DNA from: Actinotignum schaalii FB123-CNA-2 | GTDB taxonomy: Bacteria > Actinomycetota > Actinomycetes > Actinomycetales > Actinomycetaceae | Length of the DNA: 64,000 nucleotides | Direction of reading: 5' to 3' | NCBI RefSeq assembly: GCF_000411135.1 | Contig: NZ_KE150263.1 | Span: 1 to 64,000, forward strand | Shown: positions 26,445 to 35,538 of the stretch, piece after piece | How positions within the stretch are numbered: the stretch's first letter is position 1 | Layout of the letters: each line of letters starts with the position of its first letter | The notes under the pieces: model-generated | Database searches by the model: none | What the model was told of the DNA's origin: nothing | What the model saw: the letters and a program-made list of their open reading frames with translations, nothing else | Translations under genes and position numbers: made by a program

Positions 26445-27536
26445 ATGGATGTTGATCTCAACGCGAGCACGATTATTGGCGTGCTCCTGCTCTTACTCCT
26501 TCTCCTTGTGGTGGTGGCGGTGTTCCGTTCCGTCATCAAGGTGCAGCAAGGCTACCAGGTAGTGGTGGAACGCCTGGGGCGCTACCACTCCGTGCTGCAA
26601 CCGGGGCTGCACTTCTTGGTGCCGTTCTTCGACGCGGTCCGCCAACGCATCGATATGCGTGAGCAGGTGGTGCCTTTCCCGCCTCAGCCGGTTATTACCT
26701 CCGATAACATCAACGTCTCCATTGATACGGTTATCTACTACCAGGTGACGAACGCTTATTCCGCAACTTACGAAATTGCCGACCCGATGACGGGTATTGA
26801 GCAGCTGGCCGTCACCACCTTGCGTAATATCATCGGCACGATGGATATGGAACAGGCCCTCACCGGTCGTGACCGTATTAATGATCAGCTCCGCAGCGTA
26901 CTTGATGATGCGACCGGGCGTTGGGGCATTCGTGTCTCGCGCGTGGAATTGAAGGCGATTGATCCGCCGGCCACGGTCCAGGGTGCGATGGAGCAGCAGA
27001 TGAAGGCGGAACGTGACCGCCGCGCCGCGATTCTCACCGCGGAAGGCATTAAGCAATCCCAGATTCTTACCGCTGAAGGTGAAAAACAATCCGCTATTCT
27101 CAAGGCCGAAGGTCAAGCTCAGGCCACTGTTCTCAAGGCTCAGGGTGAGTCCCGCGCTATCCTCCAAGTCTTCGACGCTATCCACAAGGGCAATGCTGAT
27201 CCGAAGCTGCTCTCTTACGAATACATCAAGACGCTGCCGCAGATCGCTAATTCGCAGTCTTCGAAGCTGTGGATTGTTCCTACCGAGCTCACCGCCGCGC
27301 TCGATGCGGTGCAGAAGGGTTTCGGCGGCGGCCGTAGCAGCGGGGGAGACGAACCCGGCCCGACAGGGCCCACCGGGGTCGATTTCGAGAACGCGGCCGA
27401 TGTAGCGGATGTTCTCAAGGAAACAACCCTCCCCGATATTGATTCGGCGCTGGCAGATGCGCGCGGAGAAGCTAATCGCGCTGTTGACGATGCGCGCGGT
27501 TCCGTTTCCGATCCCACCCAGATCCCGAAGAACTAA
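26445..27536 (+). CDS. SPFH/Band 7 (stomatin-like) protein
   Basis: The 363-residue protein has one N-terminal membrane segment (about 8-27), an SPFH domain (QGYQVVVERLGRYHSVLQPG to about 200), and an Ala/Glu/Lys-rich coiled coil (about 195-245) built from repeats of the type LTAEGEKQSAILKAEGQAQ, which mediates oligomers in this family. A Gly/Ser-rich tail follows. SPFH-NfeD pairs organise membrane microdomains. Position resembles Rv1488. Confidence 0.9.
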   Translation: MDVDLNASTIIGVLLLLLLLLVVVAVFRSVIKVQQGYQVVVERLGRYHSVLQPGLHFLVPFFDAVRQRIDMREQVVPFPPQPVITSDNINVSIDTVIYYQVTNAYSATYEIADPMTGIEQLAVTTLRNIIGTMDMEQALTGRDRINDQLRSVLDDATGRWGIRVSRVELKAIDPPATVQGAMEQQMKAERDRRAAILTAEGIKQSQILTAEGEKQSAILKAEGQAQATVLKAQGESRAILQVFDAIHKGNADPKLLSYEYIKTLPQIANSQSSKLWIVPTELTAALDAVQKGFGGGRSSGGDEPGPTGPTGVDFENAADVADVLKETTLPDIDSALADARGEANRAVDDARGSVSDPTQIPKN

Positions 27537-27673
27537 GCGAAAAAGAAGGCTCACCGGCGTGTGGAGTCGCGGAGCTTGAATAACGATAAATGACCGGGGC
27601 TGACCCTGTGCACAACGCGCGGTGCGGCCCCGGTGATTTGTATCGGGTACCGACGCGGTGGCACGCTTGCTAT

Positions 27674-28531
27674 GTGTTGATTTACCTCGATAACGTTGCC
27701 GCTCCCGAACTCGATGATTATTTCCGGCTCACCGATGTGCACCTGCGCCGCTTACTCGAGCCTGAGCGTGGGGTATATATGGCCGAATCGACGAAAGTTA
27801 TTGAGCGTGCGTTGCAGGCCGGCCATCAGCCGCGCTCTTTTCTCACCTCCCCCCGCTGGCTTCCGGATTTGCAATCCTGCTTGGAACGCTGCGGTTGGGA
27901 GGCAGACGGAGCGGCGGCGCCCATCTACGTGGGTACCGATGAGATGCTCCAGGCAGTAACCGGCTTCAAAGTTCATCGGGGTGCCCTGGCCGCGATGCAC
28001 CGCCCGGAATTGGCCGATGTGGCAACCCTGCTATCGCAGGCACGCGAGGGGCGCGGGGCACGGCGCGTCGTCGTTCTAGAAGGCCTGGTGGACCACACAA
28101 ATGTGGGCGCTATTTTTCGTTCCTGCGCCGGACTCGGGGTCGATGCGGTGCTGGTGACCGATACCTGTGCCGATCCGCTGTATCGCCGCTCGGTCCGAGT
28201 ATCCATGGGGACCGTGTTCCAGGTGCCGTGGACGCGAATCCACGAATGGCCGCGCAGTATCGAAAAATTGCACGGTCTCGGTTTCCTCACGGCCGCACTA
28301 GCTTTGGAGGACGACGCCGAAACTCTGGACGATTTTGCGAACCGAGCTGATGTGTTGGCCCCGGATTCGCGGGTCGCGCTTATTCTCGGAACGGAAGGGG
28401 ACGGCCTGAGCTCACGCACTGTCGCGAGCGCGGATACCCGGGTCATTATTCCCATGGCCGGGCACGTGGACTCCCTCAATGTGGCTGCCGCGAGCGCGGT
28501 GGCCTGCTGGGCGCTGCGCACCCGCAACTGA
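27674..28531 (+). CDS. TrmH family SPOUT RNA 2'-O-methyltransferase
   Basis: The protein has an N-terminal substrate-binding domain and a C-terminal SPOUT domain with motif 1 VDHTNVGAIFRSCAGLG, motif 2 LILGTEGDGLS and motif 3 IPMAGHVDSLNVAAASAV. It transfers methyl from SAM to a ribose 2'-OH in rRNA or tRNA; the closest actinobacterial relative I can name is Rv0881-type. GTG 27674 gives 285 residues and begins where homology is expected (VLIYLDNVAAPELDDY); an ATG at 27590 would add 28 unlike residues. Neither has a good ribosome binding site. Confidence 0.82.
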   Translation: MLIYLDNVAAPELDDYFRLTDVHLRRLLEPERGVYMAESTKVIERALQAGHQPRSFLTSPRWLPDLQSCLERCGWEADGAAAPIYVGTDEMLQAVTGFKVHRGALAAMHRPELADVATLLSQAREGRGARRVVVLEGLVDHTNVGAIFRSCAGLGVDAVLVTDTCADPLYRRSVRVSMGTVFQVPWTRIHEWPRSIEKLHGLGFLTAALALEDDAETLDDFANRADVLAPDSRVALILGTEGDGLSSRTVASADTRVIIPMAGHVDSLNVAAASAVACWALRTRN

Positions 28532-28648
28532 GGCAGAAGCAGCGGGCCCGTGCTGATACTGCCCCGGGGTGGAAGCGTCACTGAGAGAAGCGGAGCGTAA
28601 CGAAGCGGCACGTAGAGCGGCTAATTGAGAAAATAATTACTGTTAATG

Positions 28649-28662
28649 CCGGGTATACCCGG
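28649..28662. promoter_or_regulatory. 14-bp perfect palindrome upstream of the XRE regulator
   Basis: CCGGGTATACCCGG is a perfect palindrome 37 bases before the regulator start, with TATACC inside it as a possible -10. It is a plausible autoregulatory operator. A related half site TATACCGG occurs at 29033-29040, just past the gene. Confidence 0.5.
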
Positions 28663-28698
28663 TGGAAAGAAGGTGCTACGCACGACGAAAGTGGAAGG

Positions 28699-28995
28699 GT
28701 GCAGGACAGTTCCCGAATTGATTCGCTCGTCGCGTGGCGCTTGGCGAAAACAGTACGTGACCGGCGTGAAAGCCTGGGAATGTCGCAAGAAGATCTCGCT
28801 TTGCGCGCCAATCTCAACCGCACCACGTTGCAATCGCTAGAAAGTGGGCGCTCCGATCATAAAACCGGAAAGCCATCTAATCCGCAGCTGCGCACACTGC
28901 TCCAATTGGCCCGAGCGCTCGAAATGTCCGCCGGGGAACTCCTCGGTGAAGCCGAGCGCCTCTACGATCAGGCGCTTCGTGAGGAGGGCTTGTAG
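28699..28995 (+). CDS. XRE family helix-turn-helix regulator
   Basis: The 98-residue protein is essentially one HTH_3 domain: VRDRRESLGMSQEDLALRAN then LNRTTLQSLESGR, with a C-terminal helix pair (LRTLLQLARALEMSAGELL). It lacks a ligand or toxin partner domain. The GTG 28699 start has GGAAGG directly next to it, so the true start could be a few codons downstream. No toxin gene is adjacent. Target genes are unknown, but the palindrome just upstream suggests self-control. Confidence 0.78.
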   Translation: MQDSSRIDSLVAWRLAKTVRDRRESLGMSQEDLALRANLNRTTLQSLESGRSDHKTGKPSNPQLRTLLQLARALEMSAGELLGEAERLYDQALREEGL

Positions 28996-29085
28996 CCTGA
29001 GCCCTGGCCAGCGTTGGTGTGAGGTAGTTTGATATACCGGACATAAGGCGCGGGCCATCGCACTGAGATGGGCCAGTGAAATACC

Positions 29086-29559
29086 TTAGGAAAATTGGGC
29101 GGCGCCGGGGTATCCGAGCTGACGCCAGGCTTCGTAAACGGCGATGGATGCCGCATTAGCAAGATTAAGAGATCGTAGGTGGGGGAGCATTGGTATGCGC
29201 ACCGCCGCGGTGATACGTTCGTGGGCGACGACGCGCGCGGGCAAGCCGGTTGGTTCCGGCCCGAAAAGGAGATAGTCGTTGGGCTGGTAGGAGACTTCGG
29301 CGAAGTTGTTTTGGGTGTGTCCGGTAAAAGCAAAGATGCGAGCATCGGGTGCGCTGGTGAGAAACTCCTCAAAATTCGGGTGAATAACGAGGCTGGCGAG
29401 GTCGTGGTAGTCCAAGCCGGCGCGTTTGAGATGCGCGTCAGAGAAATCGAAACCGAGGGGCTCAATCAGGTGCAAGGTGGCGCCGGTGCACGCCGCTAGG
29501 CGAATGGCCGCGCCGGTATTACCGGGAATGCGCGGCTCGAAGAAAACAATATGAAGCAC
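29086..29559 (-). CDS. trmL: tRNA (cytidine/uridine-34 2'-O)-methyltransferase TrmL
   Basis: The 157-residue protein is a minimal SPOUT enzyme with RIPGNTGAAIRLAA, LFGPEPTGLP and IPMLPHLRSLNLANAASIA, the three knot motifs in TrmL form. TrmL methylates the wobble ribose of tRNA-Leu isoacceptors. Two tRNA-Leu genes, one with the CAA anticodon that TrmL targets in E. coli, lie in this window. The start is GTG 29559 with TACCCT six bases upstream. Confidence 0.92.
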   Translation of the reverse strand: MLHIVFFEPRIPGNTGAAIRLAACTGATLHLIEPLGFDFSDAHLKRAGLDYHDLASLVIHPNFEEFLTSAPDARIFAFTGHTQNNFAEVSYQPNDYLLFGPEPTGLPARVVAHERITAAVRIPMLPHLRSLNLANAASIAVYEAWRQLGYPGAAQFS

Positions 29560-29565
29560 CCATCT

Positions 29566-29571
29566 AGGGTA
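29566..29571 (-). promoter_or_regulatory. -10 hexamer TACCCT six bases before trmL GTG
   Basis: TACCCT-N6-GTG, no Shine-Dalgarno: leaderless candidate. Confidence 0.45.
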
Positions 29572-29635
29572 CTAGCCTGAGAATTTCGCGCGCGATTTTT
29601 GTGTCGTATCCCTTCGGTAGAGTAAATCCGTACCG

Positions 29636-29641
29636 TAAAAT
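29636..29641 (+). promoter_or_regulatory. -10 hexamer of the mutasome promoter
   Basis: TAAAAT lies 40 bases before the imuA' ATG and ends where the SOS box begins, so LexA bound there would cover the transcription start. The weak TTCGGT at 29613-29618 is a possible -35 at 17-base spacing. Confidence 0.55.
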
Positions 29642-29656
29642 CGAACATGCGTTCTA
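29641..29656 (+). promoter_or_regulatory. LexA-binding SOS box
   Basis: TCGAACATGCGTTCTA matches the actinobacterial LexA site (TCGAAC-N4-GTTCGA) at 11 of 12 fixed positions, with the core GAAC-N4-GTTC intact. It lies 20 bases upstream of the imuA' ATG and overlaps the promoter. Confidence 0.85.
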
Positions 29657-29675
29657 ATGTGTTGTGGGGGGTGCT

Positions 29676-30437
29676 ATGGGTGCGCAGAAATTAGCGGCCG
29701 CGCGGGCCGCACTTGCCCGGGCGGAATCCGCGGTGGGATTAGCCGGCTCGCAACCGCAAGTACAACCGCAGTCGGGCGGGAAAGGCTGGGATCTTCCCCC
29801 GGAACTTTCTCCGCTTTTTCCGCGGGGCCTCGCCCCGGGAATGACGCTCGGAGTCAGCGGTTCGCGTATTGCACTGGCCTTGGTGGCCTCCCTGGTGAGT
29901 GCACAAGGCGCGTGGTGCATCTACTTGGGTATGCCTGATATGGGCTGGGAGGCCTGCGTCGGGTTAGGCAGTGATCTCAATCGGATTGTTACTATTCCCT
30001 ACCTCCCGCCGGCGCGGAGCGGGGCAGCCCTTTCAGCCGCTATTGATCTTTTTGACGTGGTGATTGTGGGGAGTGCGCTGCGCCTAGATACGCGGGAGCA
30101 GCGCCGGCTTGCACAGCGGGCACGTAACCGGGAAACGCTTCTTATTGCGGAAAATTGGCAGGTTCGGGATCGGGTGAATGCGCGCTATGAATCGGTGAGG
30201 GGCCCGGCTAACGGAAGCGGGCATATAGCGTATATCACTGTGGAGCTTCGCTCCGGGCACGGTGCGCGCCTGCGTATTGAATGGGATGCTACTGGCTGGC
30301 ATCCAGCCGCGGGCCTGCGTGCGGTGCCATCTGTACGCGAAGCTACTCCGGCACACCGGGTTCCGCGCGGGCAGGTTACCGGGGGCGGGCTCCGTTTGGT
30401 ACCCGTCAACGGTACGCGGGGGAGGGGTGAAAAATAA
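29676..30437 (+). CDS. imuA': ImuA'-like mutasome accessory protein
   Basis: The 253-residue protein is a divergent RecA-fold protein: LAPGMTLGVSGSRIALALVASLVSAQGAWCIYLG occupies the place of a RecA P-loop strand but lacks a usable GKT motif, so ATP binding is doubtful. Order and coupling with imuB and dnaE2 identify it as actinobacterial ImuA' (Rv3395c-type), which needs ImuB and DnaE2 for damage-induced mutagenesis. ATG 29676 is set by a run of six G residues just upstream. The stop overlaps imuB (TAATG). Confidence 0.85.
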   Translation: MGAQKLAAARAALARAESAVGLAGSQPQVQPQSGGKGWDLPPELSPLFPRGLAPGMTLGVSGSRIALALVASLVSAQGAWCIYLGMPDMGWEACVGLGSDLNRIVTIPYLPPARSGAALSAAIDLFDVVIVGSALRLDTREQRRLAQRARNRETLLIAENWQVRDRVNARYESVRGPANGSGHIAYITVELRSGHGARLRIEWDATGWHPAAGLRAVPSVREATPAHRVPRGQVTGGGLRLVPVNGTRGRGEK

Positions 30438-32131
30438 TGCGCCAGGCAACGGTATGGGTTCCTAACTGGCCCATTATCGCGGCGGAAATGGCAGGGATCG
30501 TTAGCAGAGAAATTCCCGTAGCTGTTGTGGAACACCATCGGGTGGCCAGTCTCAATATCTGGGCCTGGCAGCAAGGCGCCCGGGTGGATATGTCTACCCG
30601 GCAGCTGCAATCTCTCGTACCTCAATGCCAGGTTATCCAACGTGATGGGGCGCGTGAACTGCGTTTCTTCGATCCGGTGCTGCGTGCTATCTCCACTAGA
30701 GTGGCGCGTTTTTCGCTGGTGGAACCGGGGGTGGTTATCTTTTCAGCGGCGGGGCCGGCGCGTACCGAAGGGGGAGAAGAACGCCTGTGTGAAAACCTCG
30801 TGGGAGATATTGTTGATGCCGCCGGGTGCGAAGTCCGGGTTGGAATCGCGGAAGGAACTCTTCCTAGCTTGTGGGCAGCTCGCACTTCGCGCATTATTGC
30901 TCCGGGTGCTTCGGAACAGGCGCTGGCCAGCCAACCGATCTCACTTTTTCTTCTTGCCGCGACACCAGCAACACGCCCCGCGCTTCGCGATTGTGTGGAG
31001 TTACTTCATGATCTGGGTATCACTACTATCGCTGATGCTATCGGGCTGGGGCAGCGTTCCCTTGTCACGCGTTTCGGAAATATGGGGCAATACCTGTGGG
31101 ACCTGGCTACAGCGCGCACCCTGACAGCTCGTGAGGCGACTCCGGATACTCGTGATATATCCGTGGTTGCCACTTTTGATCCGCCTTTGAGTCACGCGGA
31201 ACACGCGGCTTTTGCCGCGCGTAATCTCGCCGGGCAGCTCGAAACAAAAATGCGTGCCGGTGCGGCTGGCTCAGCTCGCTTGGATATTCGGGCGAGTGCC
31301 GCACACGGCGAAGTGATGACACGCAGCTGGCACCTCGAGCTCCTCACCCAAGAAGATGTGGTGGATCGGGTGCGGTGGCAAATCTCCGCTTGGATAGCGC
31401 GGCGGCATGATGCCAGCGAAGCTCCAGCGGAAACCCGCGGAGGTATTACTCAATTAGAGCTGATAGCACGGGATATTGCCCTCGTGGGCAACCATCCGAC
31501 GCCCCTCTGGGGCGCGCGCACCGCCAGCGATGCGGCGGCAGCTCGTGGGGCTCACCGCCTCCAAAGTCTCCTCGGTGAAGAATACGTGCGGGTACCCCGC
31601 AGGGTGGGCGGGCGCCTCCCCGAAGAAGATATACAAGAAATTCCCTGGGGCCAGGCGGTAGATACCTCCCGGGCTCAGCTTCCCTGGCCGGGCCGGCTGC
31701 CCGAACCCGCTCCGGTACAACTCCTGCGCACACCCTATCCCGTGACTGTACTGTGTGCCTGCGGGCAACCACTTGCCATTACAGCAACCACCGCGCTGCA
31801 GTGCCCGGGGGAGTGCTGGCATCCCTTTCCCGTTACTGTCCGTGCGGCTTTACCCGCGGAACATGCCGCTCCAGGTGTCGGAAGTGTTGCTGTATTCGGC
31901 GGTGTCACCTCAGCTACGGGTAGAACCAGACCTCCCACCGCATCGCTCCACCCTCTTTTCGGTGCGGAAGGTTTCCTCAGGGTGCTCGACTACGCCGGTC
32001 CCTGGGTTAGCGAACAGCGCTGGTGGGCGCGCCCCACCCGGCGCGCCTATATTCAAGCAGTCACCACCACCGGGGCTGTACTTCTCTATAGAGAACAGGA
32101 GCGCTGGTACCTTGCTGCCAGCTATATCTAG
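30437..32131 (+). CDS. imuB: ImuB, catalytically inactive Y-family polymerase homologue
   Basis: The 564-residue protein has a Y-family polymerase fold in its first 350 residues but lacks the acidic residues of active DinB enzymes: the usual palm SxDExxLD element reads VVIFSAAGPART. A PTPLWG motif near residue 354 matches the mycobacterial clamp-binding QLPLWG at the same place, so it probably recruits the beta clamp. The C-terminal third is a poorly conserved region with a CGQPLAITATTALQCPGECW cysteine cluster. In mycobacteria ImuB is the hub that ties DnaE2 and ImuA' to the clamp. Confidence 0.9.
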   Translation: MRQATVWVPNWPIIAAEMAGIVSREIPVAVVEHHRVASLNIWAWQQGARVDMSTRQLQSLVPQCQVIQRDGARELRFFDPVLRAISTRVARFSLVEPGVVIFSAAGPARTEGGEERLCENLVGDIVDAAGCEVRVGIAEGTLPSLWAARTSRIIAPGASEQALASQPISLFLLAATPATRPALRDCVELLHDLGITTIADAIGLGQRSLVTRFGNMGQYLWDLATARTLTAREATPDTRDISVVATFDPPLSHAEHAAFAARNLAGQLETKMRAGAAGSARLDIRASAAHGEVMTRSWHLELLTQEDVVDRVRWQISAWIARRHDASEAPAETRGGITQLELIARDIALVGNHPTPLWGARTASDAAAARGAHRLQSLLGEEYVRVPRRVGGRLPEEDIQEIPWGQAVDTSRAQLPWPGRLPEPAPVQLLRTPYPVTVLCACGQPLAITATTALQCPGECWHPFPVTVRAALPAEHAAPGVGSVAVFGGVTSATGRTRPPTASLHPLFGAEGFLRVLDYAGPWVSEQRWWARPTRRAYIQAVTTTGAVLLYREQERWYLAASYI

Positions 32132-32133
32132 TC

Positions 32134-35100
32134 ATGACCACTCTTATCAGCAGCCCTCCCTATGTGCCATACGCGGAACTGCACGCTCACTCAGCTTTTA
32201 GTTTTCTCGACGGAGCTAGCCTGCCCGAAGACCTCGTGCAAGGCTGCCTGGATCTGCGTATCGAAGCCCTCGCGCTCACCGACCACGATGGTTTTCCCGG
32301 CGTCATGCAGCTCGCGCAAGCCGGGCGAGAGACCGGCTTACCCACCATTACCGGCACCGAAATAACACTGGATAGCACCCAGCCACGCGAAGGCCCGGAT
32401 CCGGAAGGTGACCATCTTGTTTTCCTTGCCCGCACCCCGGCCGGATATCAGCACCTCTCCCGCGCTATCGGAACAGCCATGCTCACCAGCGGTGCAAAAG
32501 GAATCGCACACCATACTCTGGCTCATCTTGCACGCAATAATGGCGATATTCTCGTCCTCACCGGCGGCTGCCGTAAAAGCGCCCTCCGCCGAATTCTTGA
32601 TACCCAGCGCGGCAGTGGGGCCCGCCGCGCGGCCCGGCAAGAACTTGATCTTCTTATCGACATCTTCGGGAAAGCTAACGTCGTCGTGGAACTCACCTCC
32701 CATGCCGGGCCTCTTGATGCGCAGCGATGTGACCTTCTCGAAGAACTGGCCCGGGAAGCTGGGGTTCGCGCGGCGGTCACCGGTAACGTCCACTATGCAC
32801 GTCCCGCGGACCGTCCGATTGCCGATATATTCGCGGCCACCCGGGCCCGCCGCACTCTCGATGAGATAGATCCCTACCTGCCCGCCGCCGGAGCCTATCT
32901 GCGCTCCGGTCACGCCTTGCGTATTCTGCACCGCGGGCGCGAACGGTACCTGGAGGCCGCAGCTCGTATTGCCGAAGAATGTGCCTTTGACCTCTCCCTC
33001 GTCGCGCCGAATCTTCCCCCATTCCCGGTCCCGGAAGGATATACCGAAGCCACGTGGCTGAGGGAACTGGTGATGCGTAAAGCCCGCGAACGCTACGGAA
33101 CACCCGCGCAATACCCGCGGGCTTGGGAAGTGATTGAGCACGAACTCGAGGTTATTACCAACCTGGGTTTCCCCGGATACTTCCTTATCGTGGAAGAAAT
33201 AGTGTCCTTTTGCCACTCGCGTGACATTTGGTGCCAGGGGCGCGGCTCGGCCGCGAACTCTGCCGTCTGTTTCGCCCTGGGAATCACCTCCGTAGATGCC
33301 GTGAAATACTCCATGCTTTTTGAACGATTTTTGTCTCCGGGGCGTTCGGGGCCACCCGATATTGATATTGATATCGAATCCTCACGCCGCGAAGAAGTCA
33401 TCCAGCATGTGTACGAACGGTACGGACGCTCCCGCGCTGCCCAGGTCGCCAATGTTATCTCCTATCGGCCCCGCTCTGCTCTCCGCGATGTGGCTCGGGC
33501 TTTCGGATATCCGGAGGGCCGTATCGACCAGTGGGCATCAGCATTCCACCATCGCAGTATCAGCTCGGGTAGTGGCGCACAGCTCCAGCCAGCCGGGCTG
33601 CCCGAACGTGTTGCCACGTTGGCTAACCGGATACAGCGGCTCCCGCGTCATCTTAGTATTCATTCCTCCGGAATGGTGCTCTGTGACCGCCCGGTCATTG
33701 ACGTTTGCCCGGTAGGTTGGGCCTCCAAACCGGGAAGAACAGTACTGCAATGGGATAAAGATGATTGCGCTACCGCCGGGCTCGTGAAATTCGATCTTCT
33801 CGGACTCGGAATGCTCACCGCCTTGCGTATCAGCTTCACCGAACTCGCGCACCGCGGAATTCTGGCTCCTAATGGCCACCCCCTCAGCTTGCACAATGTG
33901 CCGGCAGAAGATCCGGACGTTTATAAGCTCCTCCAAGCAGCCGATACCGTCGGAGTGTTCCAGGTGGAATCTCGCGCGCAAATCGCCACCCTGCCGCGCC
34001 TGAAACCCGAATGCTTCTATGATCTTGTTATCGAGGTGGCTCTCATCCGACCCGGACCTATTCAAGGTGGATCCGTCAACCCGTATATTCGGCGTAAACA
34101 AGGCAAAGAAAAAGTTACCTATTCCCATCCACTCCTGAAAAACGCGCTGGAAAAAACCCTGGGGGTGCCGCTTTTCCAAGAACAGCTCATGCATATTGCC
34201 ATTGACGCCGCGGGCTTCACCCCCGCGCAGGCCGATCAACTCCGCAAAGCCATGGGCTCCAAACGCTCAGCTGCCCGCATGGAACGCCTGCGCGGCCAAC
34301 TCATGGAAGGCATGGAAAAACAGGGGATAGCTGATCCGGTGGTGCGCGCAGAAATCTATGAGAAACTCGCCGCCTTCGCCGAATTCGGTTTCCCCGAATC
34401 ACACGCCTTTTCCTTCGCCTACCTCGTTTATGCTTCCGCCTGGCTCAAAGTTCACCACCCGGAAGAGTTCTATATGGGTTTGCTGAATGCGCAACCGATG
34501 GGCTTTTACTCCCCGCAATCCCTCGTTGCCGATGCGCGGCGGCATCACCTCGTGGTGCGGCGGGCGGATGTCACGCGTTCGCAAGAACACGCAAGTGTGG
34601 AAAAACTGTGCGATACGGAGCTGCATCAGAAACGGGAACATCCGCGTGTCCACGTGGATAGCCAGCGCTACCTCCAGCTCGGGCTCACTAGCATCAAAGG
34701 CCTCGGGAACGCAGCAGTCCAGCGAATTCTCGCGGCACGCTCCCACGCGCCTTTCCGTGACCTCGCGGATCTGGCGCAGCGAGCCCGGCTAAAAACAGCG
34801 GATATCGAAATTCTCTCCCGCGCCGGAGCCACGGATAGTCTGGGGCTGAGCCGACGGGCAGGTGTCTGGATTGCCCAAGCCGTGAGCAATGCTGATATCG
34901 CACGGGGCACCACATATCAGCCCGCGATTCCCGGAACCGAACCTTTCGGAGCGGTACCGGAGTTCCCGGAACTCACCGCCGTGGAACAAGCTCATGCGGA
35001 TCTGCGCGCCACCGGTATTTCTCCCGACTCCTACCCGACGGAATTTATTCGCCCAGCTCTTAGCGCGCGTGGAATTCTTACGGTTGCCGCAGCGTCCACG

Positions 35101-35385
35101 CATCCGGAAAAAAGCCGGTGCAAAGTGGCCGGGCTTGTTACTCACCGCCAGCGTCCCCATACCGCGAAAGGCATCACCTTCCTCAACCTTGAGGACGAAA
35201 CCGGGATGCTCAACGTCCTCATCACTCCGCAGCTATGGGAACGATACCGGGAGATTGCGCGCACCTCGAACGCCCTGGTCATCCGCGGGATGATTGAACG
35301 CGATGGCGGAGCCGCTGTTTTCCACGCGGATGGAATCGAAGCTATCCCGCTCGGGATCAGCCTGCCTTCCCGGGATTTTCGCTAG
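32134..35385 (+). CDS. dnaE2: Error-prone DNA polymerase DnaE2
   Basis: The 1083-residue C-family polymerase starts with the PHP domain (YAELHAHSAFSFLDGAS) and has the catalytic Asp pair in PDIDIDIES and the third Asp in QWDKDDCATAGLVKFDLLGLG. A helix-hairpin-helix and an OB domain (VAGLVTHRQRPHTAKGITFLNLEDETGMLNV) follow, but no C-terminal tau or clamp-binding extension, as expected for DnaE2. It does translesion synthesis in the SOS response and is reached through ImuB. Two bases separate it from imuB, so the three genes form one operon. Confidence 0.95.
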   Translation: MTTLISSPPYVPYAELHAHSAFSFLDGASLPEDLVQGCLDLRIEALALTDHDGFPGVMQLAQAGRETGLPTITGTEITLDSTQPREGPDPEGDHLVFLARTPAGYQHLSRAIGTAMLTSGAKGIAHHTLAHLARNNGDILVLTGGCRKSALRRILDTQRGSGARRAARQELDLLIDIFGKANVVVELTSHAGPLDAQRCDLLEELAREAGVRAAVTGNVHYARPADRPIADIFAATRARRTLDEIDPYLPAAGAYLRSGHALRILHRGRERYLEAAARIAEECAFDLSLVAPNLPPFPVPEGYTEATWLRELVMRKARERYGTPAQYPRAWEVIEHELEVITNLGFPGYFLIVEEIVSFCHSRDIWCQGRGSAANSAVCFALGITSVDAVKYSMLFERFLSPGRSGPPDIDIDIESSRREEVIQHVYERYGRSRAAQVANVISYRPRSALRDVARAFGYPEGRIDQWASAFHHRSISSGSGAQLQPAGLPERVATLANRIQRLPRHLSIHSSGMVLCDRPVIDVCPVGWASKPGRTVLQWDKDDCATAGLVKFDLLGLGMLTALRISFTELAHRGILAPNGHPLSLHNVPAEDPDVYKLLQAADTVGVFQVESRAQIATLPRLKPECFYDLVIEVALIRPGPIQGGSVNPYIRRKQGKEKVTYSHPLLKNALEKTLGVPLFQEQLMHIAIDAAGFTPAQADQLRKAMGSKRSAARMERLRGQLMEGMEKQGIADPVVRAEIYEKLAAFAEFGFPESHAFSFAYLVYASAWLKVHHPEEFYMGLLNAQPMGFYSPQSLVADARRHHLVVRRADVTRSQEHASVEKLCDTELHQKREHPRVHVDSQRYLQLGLTSIKGLGNAAVQRILAARSHAPFRDLADLAQRARLKTADIEILSRAGATDSLGLSRRAGVWIAQAVSNADIARGTTYQPAIPGTEPFGAVPEFPELTAVEQAHADLRATGISPDSYPTEFIRPALSARGILTVAAASTHPEKSRCKVAGLVTHRQRPHTAKGITFLNLEDETGMLNVLITPQLWERYREIARTSNALVIRGMIERDGGAAVFHADGIEAIPLGISLPSRDFR

Positions 35386-35538
35386 CCGCGCGATAGGGCC
35401 GGTGGCGAAAGTGCGGCGTCGTCGTAGCTTAAAACCTCTTAGCGAAAAGAACGCAACCGGCCGCGAACAATCGATACGATAACTGAAGTTGCTCCCTACC
35501 CGGAGCATCACCCGCACAGAATCTGGAGGCACAAGGTA

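Noticed and set aside
28699-29559. XRE regulator and trmL as a toxin-antitoxin pair
   Set aside because: They are convergent, trmL is an intact housekeeping methyltransferase, and there is no small toxin gene.
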